DNA of 40,217 bases from Clostridiaceae bacterium (lineage in GTDB: Bacteria > Bacillota > Clostridia > Lachnospirales > Lachnospiraceae). The stretch is taken from the NCBI GenBank assembly GCA_910575585.1, contig CAJTGF010000047.1:1-40217 (forward strand). Reading direction: 5' to 3'. The notes beneath the pieces were generated by a model. That model saw nothing but the letters and a program-made list of their open reading frames with translations. It was not told where the DNA came from and searched no databases. Shown piece by piece: positions 28,987 through 37,225 of this stretch (within the stretch, counting starts at the first letter, position 1; each line of letters opens with the position of its first letter). Made by a program: the position numbers and the translations under genes.

Positions 28987-29025
28987 AAAAAAGACTGCAA
29001 GAATCGAACCCTCAATTCCGCAGTC
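28987..29025 (-). terminator. Leader terminator (attenuator) in front of the ABC-F gene
   Basis: On the minus strand GACTGC and GCAGTC close a stem extended by GAAT/ATTC, followed by six T residues at 28987-28992. It ends about 22 bases before the ABC-F start codon and after its promoter, so it would cut transcription before the gene unless disrupted. Confidence 0.78.
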
Positions 29026-29103
29026 ACTTGGCGTAAGGAGAAAACTTCCCCTAATATTCGCGCAAAACTAAGAGGCGGACAAGGAAACGTTCCTGCAAAA
29101 CAG

Positions 29104-29143
29104 GCATAAGAAAATAACGGGCCAATGCCCGGACTCCTTATGC
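29104..29143 (-). promoter_or_regulatory. Leader hairpin with alternative pairing partner
   Basis: On the minus strand GCATAAG and CTTATGC enclose an inner CGGGC/GCCCG stem. The 5' arm GCATAAGGAG (29134-29143) can alternatively pair at nine of ten bases with CTCCTTACGC (29031-29040), just ahead of the terminator. This could be a switch between two leader folds. Confidence 0.55.
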
Positions 29144-29161
29144 GGTTACATTCGCAGGTCG

Positions 29162-29170
29162 TTACCTCAT
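29162..29170 (-). CDS. Three-codon leader ORF (Met-Arg-stop) upstream of the ABC-F gene
   Basis: ATG AGG TAA follows a strong GGAGAGGGGTGAG ribosome site (29171-29188) located at the very 5' end of the predicted transcript. Such a short translated leader in front of an attenuator suggests that a drug-stalled ribosome controls the downstream fold. It is a reading from layout, not shown by experiment. Confidence 0.55.
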   Translation of the reverse strand: MR

Positions 29171-29199
29171 CTTCTCACCCCTCTCCTTGATCTGACCGT

Positions 29200-29228
29200 A
29201 TTCTAGCACGGAAACAGCGGCGTGTCAA
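29200..29228 (-). promoter_or_regulatory. Promoter of the ABC-F leader transcript
   Basis: On the minus strand TTGACA (29223-29228) and TAGAAT (29200-29205) are 17 bases apart, nearly consensus. The predicted start near 29193 gives a leader of about 230 bases. Confidence 0.85.
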
Positions 29229-29314
29229 TATGCTATTTTCCTGTCATACTTTCTTCATATATTGGGATACTAAGCGTGTAAAAATTTATGGCAAAGCAGA
29301 AAAGAGGTCGAATC

Positions 29315-30280
29315 ATGGTAACAGATAATCGGAAGGTAGTATTGATCGGCGCGGGGATGGTTGGAATGAGCTACGCGTACTCTCTTTTAAACCAAAATGC
29401 CTGCGACGAGCTGGCGCTTATTGACTTGGACAAGAAAAGGGCGGAGGGGGAGGCCATGGATCTAAACCACGGCCTGGCCTTCTCCGCCGCCAACATGAAG
29501 ATCTATGCCGGAGAATACGAGGACTGCAAAGACGCGGACATTGTCGTCATCTGCGCGGGCGTGGCCCAGAAACCGGGGGAGACCCGGCTGGCCCTTTTGA
29601 AACGCAACGCCAAAGTCTTCCGCTCCATCATAGAGCCGGTAACCGCCTCCGGCTTTGACGGGATCTTTCTCGTGGCCACCAACCCGGTGGACATCATGAC
29701 AAAGATCACCTATGTGCTGTCCGGCTTTAACCCCCGCAAGATCCTGGGAACCGGCACAGCCCTGGACACAGCCAGGCTTAGGTATCTTTTGGGGGAGTAT
29801 CTGCGGGTGGATCCCCGCAATATCCACGCTTACGTCTTCGGCGAACACGGCGACAGCGAGTTTGTCCCCTGGAGCCAGGCCCAGTTAGCCACCAAATCCA
29901 TCCTCCAGCTGTGCGACGAAAATCCGGAGATTGACAGAGAACGGCTAAAGGAGATCGAAAATGAGGTCCAGGGCGCCGCCTACAAGATCATTGAAGCCAA
30001 AAATGCCACCTACTACGGCATCGGCATGGCCATGACCCGCATCACCAGGGCCATATTCGGTGACGAAAACAGCGTGCTCACCGTGTCAGCCATGCTCAAA
30101 GGCGAATATGGACAAAGCGACGTGTTCTCCGGCGTTCCCTGCATCATCAACAAAAACGGTGTCCAGAGAGTGCTGAAACTGGCCCTGACCCAGGAAGAAC
30201 TGGGACGTCTGGAACAATCCTGCAATGTGCTGAAAGACAGCTATGAGGAGCTGGCCAGGGACGGGGAATCGGCTATGTAG
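29315..30280 (+). CDS. ldh: L-lactate dehydrogenase
   Basis: The 321-residue NAD-dependent enzyme reduces pyruvate to L-lactate. It has GAGMVG (12-17) for NAD binding, the specificity loop AGVAQKPGETRL with Gln85 (lactate rather than malate specificity, where MDH has Arg) and Arg91, GTGTALDTARLRYLL, and the catalytic His178 in GEHGDSE. The ATG at 29315 with GAGGT is preferred over 29288, which adds nine residues without a ribosome site. It is divergent from the ABC-F gene and convergent with the ROK kinase. I see no convincing promoter in the 60 bases upstream. Confidence 0.95.
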   Translation: MVTDNRKVVLIGAGMVGMSYAYSLLNQNACDELALIDLDKKRAEGEAMDLNHGLAFSAANMKIYAGEYEDCKDADIVVICAGVAQKPGETRLALLKRNAKVFRSIIEPVTASGFDGIFLVATNPVDIMTKITYVLSGFNPRKILGTGTALDTARLRYLLGEYLRVDPRNIHAYVFGEHGDSEFVPWSQAQLATKSILQLCDENPEIDRERLKEIENEVQGAAYKIIEAKNATYYGIGMAMTRITRAIFGDENSVLTVSAMLKGEYGQSDVFSGVPCIINKNGVQRVLKLALTQEELGRLEQSCNVLKDSYEELARDGESAM

Positions 30281-30297
30281 TCCCATAGGCGGCCAGA

Positions 30298-31227
30298 TCA
30301 CAAGCGGTTTAAGTGAAAGGACAGGGCTCCTATAAGATTGGCGTCATTGCCATACTTGCACGGCACGATCTCCGGCTTGCCAAAAGGCGTAAACGGAATC
30401 AGCTCAAACTGCCGGTCCACGCACTGGCGGATCTTCTCTGCCACCTCCGGCCGGGCGCTGATTCCGCCGCCGATGGCAAACCGCTGCAGATCCAGAACCG
30501 ACTGCACCGCATGGATCCCCGCCGCCGTGTATCGCCCAAATTCCTCAAAAGCCTCCACGGCCTCCGTTTCCCCTGCGTCATATGCTCTGAAAAATCCCAA
30601 ACCGTCTATGCCGTGTCCATACTCCGGCAGTCCCTTTCTCTTGGCATAAAGCCGCAAAAGCCCGGTTGTGGACGTGTAACTGCTCCATGTTGCCTTGGCG
30701 TTCTCACAGCCGATCTCCGGTATCCCCTCGGACAGTTTTGCCAGATCCACGGCAAACACCGACAGCTCTCCGGCTCCAAACGTGTTGCCCATCCAGACTT
30801 TTTTGTTCAGCACGATCCCGCCGCCGATGCCTGTCCCCAGCACCAGCACCGCCCCGTTGTCAATATCCGCCAGGGCGCCGCTCCACGCCTCGGCGCTGGC
30901 AGCGCATTTGCCGTCATTGGCCACCGTCACTGGCACGTGGAGACGTTCTTCAAAACACTGTCCCACAGCCGCGTCCTTAATAAACCGGAAAGCCCCGCCT
31001 GTGTGGGCAATGCCCTTTTCTGTGTCGATCCGCCCCGGCATGGATACCGCGGCTCCCTGATACTGGCCTTCCCACTCCTTTCCGATGCCCTCAATGGTGT
31101 CAAGAAGGGACTCCATACAGTCCAGCGGGGACTGGGTTTTTCCCTGTTTGAGGAATGTGCCGTCCTCTCCCATTAGGGCATATTTGATGTAGGTTCCTCC
31201 TATGTCCAGTACAAGATATTGTTTCAT
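30298..31227 (-). CDS. ROK-family sugar kinase without the zinc motif
   Basis: The 309-residue kinase has the N-terminal phosphate-binding loop DIGGTYIKYAL, VSMPGRIDTEKG, the catalytic Asp in VANDGKCAA, and LGTGIGGGIVLN. The ROK zinc motif CxCGxxGC is absent: after FGAGELS there is no such cluster. This suits the beta-glucoside kinase (BglK)-like subgroup better than zinc-containing glucokinases. Phosphorylation of a sugar or a derivative in the cytoplasm is likely; the exact substrate is unclear. It has its own promoter (31255-31283) and is separated by a terminator from the sugar operon upstream. Confidence 0.87.
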   Translation of the reverse strand: MKQYLVLDIGGTYIKYALMGEDGTFLKQGKTQSPLDCMESLLDTIEGIGKEWEGQYQGAAVSMPGRIDTEKGIAHTGGAFRFIKDAAVGQCFEERLHVPVTVANDGKCAASAEAWSGALADIDNGAVLVLGTGIGGGIVLNKKVWMGNTFGAGELSVFAVDLAKLSEGIPEIGCENAKATWSSYTSTTGLLRLYAKRKGLPEYGHGIDGLGFFRAYDAGETEAVEAFEEFGRYTAAGIHAVQSVLDLQRFAIGGGISARPEVAEKIRQCVDRQFELIPFTPFGKPEIVPCKYGNDANLIGALSFHLNRL

Positions 31228-31254
31228 GATAAAGCTCCTTTCTTTTTACCACCT

Positions 31255-31283
31255 ATTATAGCCCAAACCCCCTTCCAAAACAA
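31255..31283 (-). promoter_or_regulatory. Promoter for the ROK kinase gene
   Basis: On the minus strand TTGTTT (31278-31283) and TATAAT (31255-31260) are 17 bases apart, about 28 bases ahead of the ATG. Confidence 0.75.
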
Positions 31284-31298
31284 TTCCTTTTCCGCATC

Positions 31299-31336
31299 AA
31301 AAGAGACTGTCTTTCCATCCCGGATAAGACAGCCTC
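31299..31336 (-). terminator. Terminator at the end of the sugar operon
   Basis: On the minus strand GAGGCTGTCTT and AAGACAGTCTC form an 11-base stem with one G-U pair, followed by TTTTGATG. It lies directly after the last Gfo/Idh gene and before the ROK promoter. The U-run is short. Confidence 0.75.
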
Positions 31337-31343
31337 TCCATGA

Positions 31344-32453
31344 TTACCCTATGATTTCTGTCAGCTTTACCTTCCTGTTTTCAAACCGCGACTTTGCGCA
31401 GGCATCGGCGGTGGCAATGGCGTTCCTGGCCGCCTCCCCCGTAAGCAGAGGCTTAAACTCCTCATCCGGCGAAGCCCCATGCATGATCCCGTTAAAATAC
31501 TCCATCTCATCATACATAATGCTGTGAAGCCACATCGGCGGCTTCTTCCCCGGCTTCCCATACATGATGGCTCCGTCCATCTCCGTCCCGTGATAGATGC
31601 GGGTCCGGTCGTCATCCTCCTCCTGGGTCTTGTGGATCAGGAAATGCTCCTCCTTGTCCCCCTTTTTCAGCGTGCCGCCGCAGTTAAACATATCCAGGCG
31701 GATGGCGCCCTCGGTTCCCTGGATCAGAACGTAGTGCTCCGGCCAGTGGAAGGCGGAACCGTACTCCAAAACGGCATACCGATTATCCGGATACTCCATG
31801 GTGATAAACAGCATGTCATCCTCATCCCCGAAGCCTTCCCCCTGGTGAGCCACATTGCCCCCTGCCATGGTCACCTTCTCCGGACAGCCGCCCATCAAAA
31901 ACTGGATGCAGTCCAGCTCGTGGATGTGATGGTACAGATGGCCCCCTGATTTGGAACGGATCTTCTTCCAGCTGATGGATGGCTGCACATCCTCCCAGCC
32001 GTTTCTGGCAGAATGACAGTACAGCACTTTGCCGATGACTCCATCATTGATCATTCTCTTAGCCGCACGCACGCCCCGGAAGAAATTCATCACATGGCCC
32101 GCCATAAAAGTCACATGGCAGCGGTCACAAATTTCCACCATCTCTGCGCAGTCTTTATAAGAAAGGGCAATGGGCTTTTCACAAAACACATGGACCCCGT
32201 GGTTTGCCGCCTTCATGACCGGTTCCTTGTGAAGGTAATTGGGGGAAGCCACGATGACGGCATCCACGTCCTCTCTGCTATACAAAACATCCAGATCCGT
32301 CTCCACCTGACAGCCCAGCTCCCGGGCCACTGCCTCGGCGTTTTCCGGATCATACACAGCCACCACCTTAGCGCCTTCCTGCTCCTTCATGATGCGGGCC
32401 AGCTCCGCCCCAAAATATCCTGTTCCAACTACTGCGTATCCTATTGTTTTCAT
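31344..32453 (-). CDS. Gfo/Idh/MocA-family oxidoreductase (second of a tandem pair)
   Basis: The 369-residue NAD(P)-dependent dehydrogenase has an N-terminal Rossmann fold with VVGTGYFGAELARIM, VASPNYLHKEPV and the signature CEKPIALSYKDC (Lys of the EKP motif). A C-terminal substrate domain follows with the HIHELDCIQFLMGG histidine segment. Such enzymes oxidise sugars, inositols or amino-sugar derivatives. It is very similar along its whole length to the gene at 32543-33658, so a tandem duplication is likely. AAAGGAG precedes the ATG. It is followed by a terminator. Confidence 0.93.
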   Translation of the reverse strand: MKTIGYAVVGTGYFGAELARIMKEQEGAKVVAVYDPENAEAVARELGCQVETDLDVLYSREDVDAVIVASPNYLHKEPVMKAANHGVHVFCEKPIALSYKDCAEMVEICDRCHVTFMAGHVMNFFRGVRAAKRMINDGVIGKVLYCHSARNGWEDVQPSISWKKIRSKSGGHLYHHIHELDCIQFLMGGCPEKVTMAGGNVAHQGEGFGDEDDMLFITMEYPDNRYAVLEYGSAFHWPEHYVLIQGTEGAIRLDMFNCGGTLKKGDKEEHFLIHKTQEEDDDRTRIYHGTEMDGAIMYGKPGKKPPMWLHSIMYDEMEYFNGIMHGASPDEEFKPLLTGEAARNAIATADACAKSRFENRKVKLTEIIG

Positions 32454-32542
32454 GACTGTTCTCCTTTATTCTGATTTACTTCCCCTTTCCCCCAAAGTCA
32501 TCCTCCCGCCAGGCTTACGATCCCCCTGAAAGCCGCCTTCTG

Positions 32543-33658
32543 TCAACGGCCGTTTAAGATCTCCCTTAAACTTACTTTCCGGTTTTCTTTCAAAGACAAC
32601 GTACAGGCGTCCGCTGTGGCGATGGAATTTCTGGCCGCCTCCCCGGTGAGCAGAGGCAGAAACTCTTCGCCGGCCTCTTCCCCGTGGAGTATGTTATTGA
32701 AAAATTCCATCTCCTCATCCATGATCCCCTGGAGCCATAAAAACGGCTTTCTTCCCGGACGTCCGAACTGGTTGCCGTTATCCGCCTGGGTCTCTTCATA
32801 GATCCTGGTCCTGTCGTCATCCTCCTCTTTTGTCCGATGTACCAGGAAATGTTCCTCGCTGTTCTCCGTCTTAAGGGTCATGCCGCAGCAGCACATGTCG
32901 ATCTTAATGGCGCCCTTTGTCCCCTGGATCAGCAGGTAATGCTCCTGCCACCGGAACGCGGAGCCGTACTCCAAAAGCGCGTACCGGTTTTGGGCATACT
33001 CCATGGTGATAAACAGCATATCGTCCTCATCCCCATAGGCGTCCTCCTGATGGGCCACATTGCCCCCTGCCATGGTCACCGTCTCTGGGCAGCCGCCCAT
33101 TAAAAACTGCACGCAGTCCAGTTCATGGATGTGATGGTACAGATGGCCTCCTGATTTGGAGCGGGTCTTTTTCCACGTCTGCGACGCCCCTGTTCCCTCC
33201 CAGGCGTTGCGGGCTCCGTGGCAGTACAGGATATCCCCGATAACCCCCTGGCCGATCAGCTCCTTTGCCTTTCGCACGCCTCTGAAAAAGTTCATCACAT
33301 GACCGGCCATAAAGACCACCTTGTTCTTCTGGCAGATCTCCACCATCTCTTGGCAGTCGCCGTAAGAAAGGGCAATGGGCTTTTCACAAAACACATGGAG
33401 TCCATGGCTGGCAGCTGCTATCACCGGCTCCCTGTGCAAATAATTGGGAGTTGCCACGATGACGGCTCCTATGTCTTTTCTGGACACCAAAGCTTCCAGA
33501 CTCTCCGCCGCCTCACAGCCCAATTCCTCCGCCACCGACGCCCCGTTTTCCGGGTCATAGACGGCCCGAATCTGCGCCCCTGGCTTCGTATTCATGATGC
33601 GCGCCAGCTCCGCCCCAAAATAGCCGGAACCCACTACCCCGTATCCTATGATTTCCAT
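32543..33658 (-). CDS. Gfo/Idh/MocA-family oxidoreductase (first of a tandem pair)
   Basis: The 371-residue dehydrogenase has the Rossmann GSGYFGAELARIM, the CEKPIALSYGDC signature, AGHVMNFFRGVRKAKELI and HIHELDCVQFLMGGCPE, closely matching its downstream paralogue. Differences concentrate in the loop near residue 300 (QADNGNQFGRPGRKPFLW against MDGAIMYGKPGKKPPMW in the other copy), where substrate contacts may lie. The start at 33658 has GAGGTGGAG; an open extension to 33703 is rejected. It lies 50 bases after the permease gene, so it is part of the sugar-uptake transcript. Confidence 0.93.
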   Translation of the reverse strand: MEIIGYGVVGSGYFGAELARIMNTKPGAQIRAVYDPENGASVAEELGCEAAESLEALVSRKDIGAVIVATPNYLHREPVIAAASHGLHVFCEKPIALSYGDCQEMVEICQKNKVVFMAGHVMNFFRGVRKAKELIGQGVIGDILYCHGARNAWEGTGASQTWKKTRSKSGGHLYHHIHELDCVQFLMGGCPETVTMAGGNVAHQEDAYGDEDDMLFITMEYAQNRYALLEYGSAFRWQEHYLLIQGTKGAIKIDMCCCGMTLKTENSEEHFLVHRTKEEDDDRTRIYEETQADNGNQFGRPGRKPFLWLQGIMDEEMEFFNNILHGEEAGEEFLPLLTGEAARNSIATADACTLSLKENRKVSLREILNGR

Positions 33659-33710
33659 AATCTCCACCTCTTGTTCTCTCTTGATCCGTTCTCCATGTTC
33701 CATCCCGTCA

Positions 33711-34556
33711 TCACGACTTCACAGCTCCGTCCGCCATGCCTCCCGCGATCTTGTTCTGTATCAGGCAGAAGAAGATAACCGATGGCAGCACCACCAGCGC
33801 CGACGCGGCCATCATATCGCCCCAGTCCAGGATCTCCGCTCCGTCCAGGGAGCGCAGGGCCACGGCCACCGTCATTTTGCTGGTATTGTTCATCAAGATC
33901 AGGGCATACAAAAACTCATTCCAGGTATTGATAAATGTGTAGATAGCCGTAGCCACAACGCCGGGAGCCACCAAAGGCAGCACCACCTGCACAAAGGTCT
34001 GCATCTTGTTGGCCCCGTCGATCCTGGCAGCCTCCTCGATCTCCACCGGCACGGTCCTGAAAAATCCGGTCAAAAGCCACACTGCATAAGGTACGGAAAA
34101 TGACAGATACACGATGACCAGACCAATCCTGGTGTTGATCAGTCCCAATTTTCCCATGACCACGGAATAGGGGATGGCCAGCAAAATAGGCGGGAATATG
34201 TAAGTGGTAACCAGCACCTTTGACATGGCGGATCCTAATTTCTTAAAAAACCGCACAATGCCGTAGGCCGCCAGGGATGCCACCGTAATGGCGATCACGG
34301 TGGTTACCAGCGATATAATCACGCTGTTTTTAATATTGCCGAAAAATTTCAGATCCCTGATCACATGGGCATAGTAGTCAAGGGTCCATGTCCTGGGCCA
34401 GAAGGCCGTGGGATTGCCGGTCAGCTCCCCCTTTCCCTTCACCGACGAGATCAAGATCCACACCAGCGGAAAAATGGATACAAAGGTAAGGAGCATCAAA
34501 TACACATGACTGATAACCGAACCTGCCCGGATTTTTTTCTTCTGCCTTCTTTTCAT
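33711..34556 (-). CDS. Sugar ABC transporter permease, MalG type
   Basis: The 281-residue inner-membrane permease of the CUT1 carbohydrate family has about six membrane spans. The first follows a basic N-terminus (MKRRQKKKIRAGS). The ATPase-contact EAA loop reads EIEEAARIDGANKMQTFVQVVLPLVAPG. The start at 34556 overlaps the stop of the MalF-type gene as ATGA, with AAGGAGGAG upstream, which indicates coupled translation. No ATPase gene is present nearby, as is common for CUT1 systems that share an MsmK-type ATPase. Confidence 0.92.
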   Translation of the reverse strand: MKRRQKKKIRAGSVISHVYLMLLTFVSIFPLVWILISSVKGKGELTGNPTAFWPRTWTLDYYAHVIRDLKFFGNIKNSVIISLVTTVIAITVASLAAYGIVRFFKKLGSAMSKVLVTTYIFPPILLAIPYSVVMGKLGLINTRIGLVIVYLSFSVPYAVWLLTGFFRTVPVEIEEAARIDGANKMQTFVQVVLPLVAPGVVATAIYTFINTWNEFLYALILMNNTSKMTVAVALRSLDGAEILDWGDMMAASALVVLPSVIFFCLIQNKIAGGMADGAVKS

Positions 34557-35434
34557 TTGCTCTCCTCCTTCTCCCACTTATTGATCACCGCGAAATAGAT
34601 ACCGCATATCACCATCAGGAACAAAAACAGCAGGACCGTCACCGCCGAGGAGCGGCCGATCAGCTTGGTACTCCAGCCCATGTTGTAGGCGTACAGCGGA
34701 ATGGTCTGGGTGGTCCCTGCAGGCCCGCCCCCTGTAATCAGGTAGATCAGATCAAAATTATTGAATATCCACACCGTCCTAAGGACCACCAAAAGCCCTA
34801 CCACCATCTTAATATGAGGCACTGTCACATAGTAAAATGACTGCCACGGCTTTGCGCCGTCGATCTGGGCCGCCTCGTACTGATCTCTTGGCACCGTCTC
34901 CAGGGCGGAAAGCACATTCACCATGATCATAGGCGCGTCGAACCATATATTGATCATCACCAGAGTGATAAACGCCATGGTTCCGCTGGTGAGGAACTGG
35001 GGCGCAGTCTGGCACAGCCCAAGTTTTACAAGCACATTAGGCAGAAATCCGTACACTCCGTTGAGGATCCATTTCCATGAAAACGCGATGACAATGGAGG
35101 GAAATGCCCACGGGATGATCAGCAGCGTCTTATAAACGCCTTTGCAGACTTTGATCCGCTTCAAAGCCAGGGCAGCCGTAAATCCAACCACGATCTGTCC
35201 GATCAAAGACAAAACCGTCCATTTCAGGGAGTGGAAGAATGAAAGCCAGAACCCGCTGTCCTTAAGCACCTCCACATAGTTTTTAAAGCCTATAAATTTG
35301 TACGCGGGTTTGATCAGGTTTTTGTTGGTAAAGCTGTATACAACACTGGAACAGATGGGATAAATGAACAGCGCGATCACGATGATGATGGCGGGCAGCA
35401 CAAACAGCCATCTGGTATAACTTTTCTTTCCCAA
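34553..35434 (-). CDS. Sugar ABC transporter permease, MalF type (TTG start)
   Basis: The 293-residue permease has about six membrane spans and the EAA loop QYEAAQIDGAKPWQSFYYVTVPHI. The start is inferred to be TTG at 35434, preceded by a strong GGAGGAG at five bases, giving a product beginning MGKKSYTRWLFVLPAI. An ATG at 35533 is open but yields a polar extension and lies beside the upstream terminator. It forms the channel with the MalG-type subunit. The upstream terminator at 35532-35564 would lower its expression relative to the binding protein. Confidence 0.9.
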   Translation of the reverse strand: MGKKSYTRWLFVLPAIIIVIALFIYPICSSVVYSFTNKNLIKPAYKFIGFKNYVEVLKDSGFWLSFFHSLKWTVLSLIGQIVVGFTAALALKRIKVCKGVYKTLLIIPWAFPSIVIAFSWKWILNGVYGFLPNVLVKLGLCQTAPQFLTSGTMAFITLVMINIWFDAPMIMVNVLSALETVPRDQYEAAQIDGAKPWQSFYYVTVPHIKMVVGLLVVLRTVWIFNNFDLIYLITGGGPAGTTQTIPLYAYNMGWSTKLIGRSSAVTVLLFLFLMVICGIYFAVINKWEKEESK

Positions 35435-35531
35435 ATCTTCTCCTCCTTTTCTCGTAAATCGTACTCTTAACTGCTCTTCGCTGCTGCCGGTAAGTCTTTG
35501 CAACCCTTCCCGGCAGCAAATTGGGGCAAAC

Positions 35532-35564
35532 AAAAAAGCAGGATAATATAAAGGCTATCCTGCT
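35532..35564 (-). terminator. Terminator between the binding-protein and permease genes
   Basis: On the minus strand AGCAGGATA and TATCCTGCT make a nine-base stem with a ten-base loop, followed by TTTTTTG. Partial read-through would give more binding protein than permease, the usual ratio for ABC importers. Confidence 0.78.
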
Positions 35565-35600
35565 TTCTACATTTCATAATAAAAATGCCTGGGCAGCCGC

Positions 35601-36968
35601 CTACTGGGCTGTTTCAAATAGCGCGTTTAATTTGTCTTCCGCTGCCTTTGCGGCAGTCTCCACATCCGTCCCATTGGTGATAATATCCTGGAACATCTCC
35701 TCGATCACATGGTTGTTCTGCATGATGCCTGCCTGCACATTGGGGCCGTGCTCATATCCAAAGGCGGTTCCGATGTCCGCAGCCTCTGTCAGCACTTCCT
35801 CTGCATGGGCAAACTGTTTAATGGTTTCATCATTTTTGTAAGCATCCGTGTCCGCGATCCCCTTAATGGCCGGAAGCATCCCCACCGGCGTGGCGTGAAG
35901 GAACTCCACATACGTCTCCTCGTCATACAAGGTCTTCATAAATGCCTTGCAGATCTCCGGATGCTTCGATGCCTTCCACACTACCATGGGCGTGTTGGTG
36001 GTCATGATCCCCTGGGTCTCACTGCCCGGGTCGATCTTGGGGATTGGGTAGCAGTCCACATACTGGAGCAGATCCGGGGAGTTGGCCGCAACTCCTGAGA
36101 TCTGGAACCCGGAGTTAAAGTCAAACGCGGTCTTGCCCTGATAGTAAAGGGTAGCCTGATCCAGCACGTCAAAGTTGATGGAATCCTTGGGCGAGCAGTC
36201 ATTGTACACTTTCACCCAGTACTTGATCCCCTCAATGGCAAGGTCGCTGGTAAGGTCTGCCTTTAAGTCATCGGTCAAAAGGCTTTTGCCGCCGCTGCGC
36301 ACATAGAAGTCCAGGAAAAAGGTTGCCTGGAAATCATTTGTGCCGCAGGGGAAGGACAATCCGTACATCCCGTCTTTTGTCAGGGTCTTGGCTGTCTCAT
36401 AAAGCTCATCCCAGGTCTTTGGCACTTCCAGGCCGTTCTGCTCCAGAAGATCTTTCCGGATCCACATCACATGGGCATGGCGGTAAAGAGGCACGGAATA
36501 ATTATTGTCGTCCATGGAACCCTCGGCAATGGCTGTCTCGGCAAACCGATCCCTGCCGATGTCGTCAATCAGGTCATTGATGGGTGTCAGCGCGTCCGCG
36601 TTGATCATCTCCGCCACCTGGGCCGGAAGTGCCGTGCTCATATCCGGCACGTTTCCTGACGCAAGACCGGTGGTCCATTTGGTGTAAAAGTCATTCCAGG
36701 AAAATGTTTCGATGGTGATCTTTACATCGGGATTTTCCGCCATAAATTTATCCGCCGCTTTCTGGATCGTCTCCAGCCTGGGTCCCTGGGTAAAGGAATG
36801 CCAGAAGGTAATCTCCCCGGAAAGCTCCCCCGCGTCGGCCTGTCCAGCGGTTCCGCTTTCTGCTGTCTTTGAGGACGCAGGCGCCTCGGTCCCGGAACCC
36901 CCGCATCCGGCCAGCGCTGCCGCTGAGACCGCCGCTGCAAGAATAAGACTTGTGTAACGTTTTTTCAT
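35601..36968 (-). CDS. Sugar ABC transporter substrate-binding lipoprotein
   Basis: The 455-residue CUT1-type binding protein (SBP family 1) has a lipoprotein signal, MKKRYTSLILAAAVSAAALAGC with lipid Cys at 22, and a Ser/Ala/Glu linker. The mature domain begins LSGEITFWHSFTQGPRLETIQKAADKF. Later landmarks are NVPDMSTALPAQVAEMINADALTPI, PKTWDELYETAKTL, FPCGTNDFQATFF and GKTAFDFNSGFQISG. The start at 36968 has AAGGAGAAG and gives a proper signal peptide. It should be anchored outside the membrane and feed the two permeases. The ligand is unknown; the two dehydrogenases downstream suggest a sugar or cyclitol. Confidence 0.93.
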   Translation of the reverse strand: MKKRYTSLILAAAVSAAALAGCGGSGTEAPASSKTAESGTAGQADAGELSGEITFWHSFTQGPRLETIQKAADKFMAENPDVKITIETFSWNDFYTKWTTGLASGNVPDMSTALPAQVAEMINADALTPINDLIDDIGRDRFAETAIAEGSMDDNNYSVPLYRHAHVMWIRKDLLEQNGLEVPKTWDELYETAKTLTKDGMYGLSFPCGTNDFQATFFLDFYVRSGGKSLLTDDLKADLTSDLAIEGIKYWVKVYNDCSPKDSINFDVLDQATLYYQGKTAFDFNSGFQISGVAANSPDLLQYVDCYPIPKIDPGSETQGIMTTNTPMVVWKASKHPEICKAFMKTLYDEETYVEFLHATPVGMLPAIKGIADTDAYKNDETIKQFAHAEEVLTEAADIGTAFGYEHGPNVQAGIMQNNHVIEEMFQDIITNGTDVETAAKAAEDKLNALFETAQ

Positions 36969-37013
36969 TTTCTTCTCCTTTTCTTGGTTGGTCAATCTGC
37001 TGTTTCTAATGGT

Positions 37014-37042
37014 ATTATATTCAATTTCTTTATGCATTTCAA
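37014..37042 (-). promoter_or_regulatory. Promoter of the sugar-uptake operon
   Basis: On the minus strand TTGAAA (37037-37042) and TATAAT (37014-37019) are 17 bases apart, about 45 bases ahead of the binding-protein ATG. The remaining 100 bases up to the AraC gene terminator are AT-rich and may hold regulator sites, but I see no clear repeat. Confidence 0.82.
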
Positions 37043-37142
37043 CATACAGGACAACTTATATTAGCATAAAACGATCATTATATCATTTTTTTGTCATGTT
37101 ACTTTTCTTTCACTCTCTCAGCCGAAACCAGGATGTCCGGCC

Positions 37143-37180
37143 ATAAAAATAAGGCTCCGGCCGCGCACTGCCGGAACCTT
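37143..37180 (-). terminator. Terminator after the AraC-family gene
   Basis: On the minus strand AAGGTTCCGGC and GCCGGAGCCTT pair over 11 bases with one U-G pair and an eight-base loop, followed by ATTTTTATGG. Confidence 0.8.
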
Positions 37181-37225
37181 CTGCTTTCTGTTTATGATCA
37201 GGCGTTTTTCTCCCGAAGCCGCCTC

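Noticed and set aside
28993-29025. tRNA-like GGTTCGATTC in the ABC-F leader
   Set aside because: No acceptor, D or anticodon arms can be folded around it. The segment fits an intrinsic terminator with a T-run.
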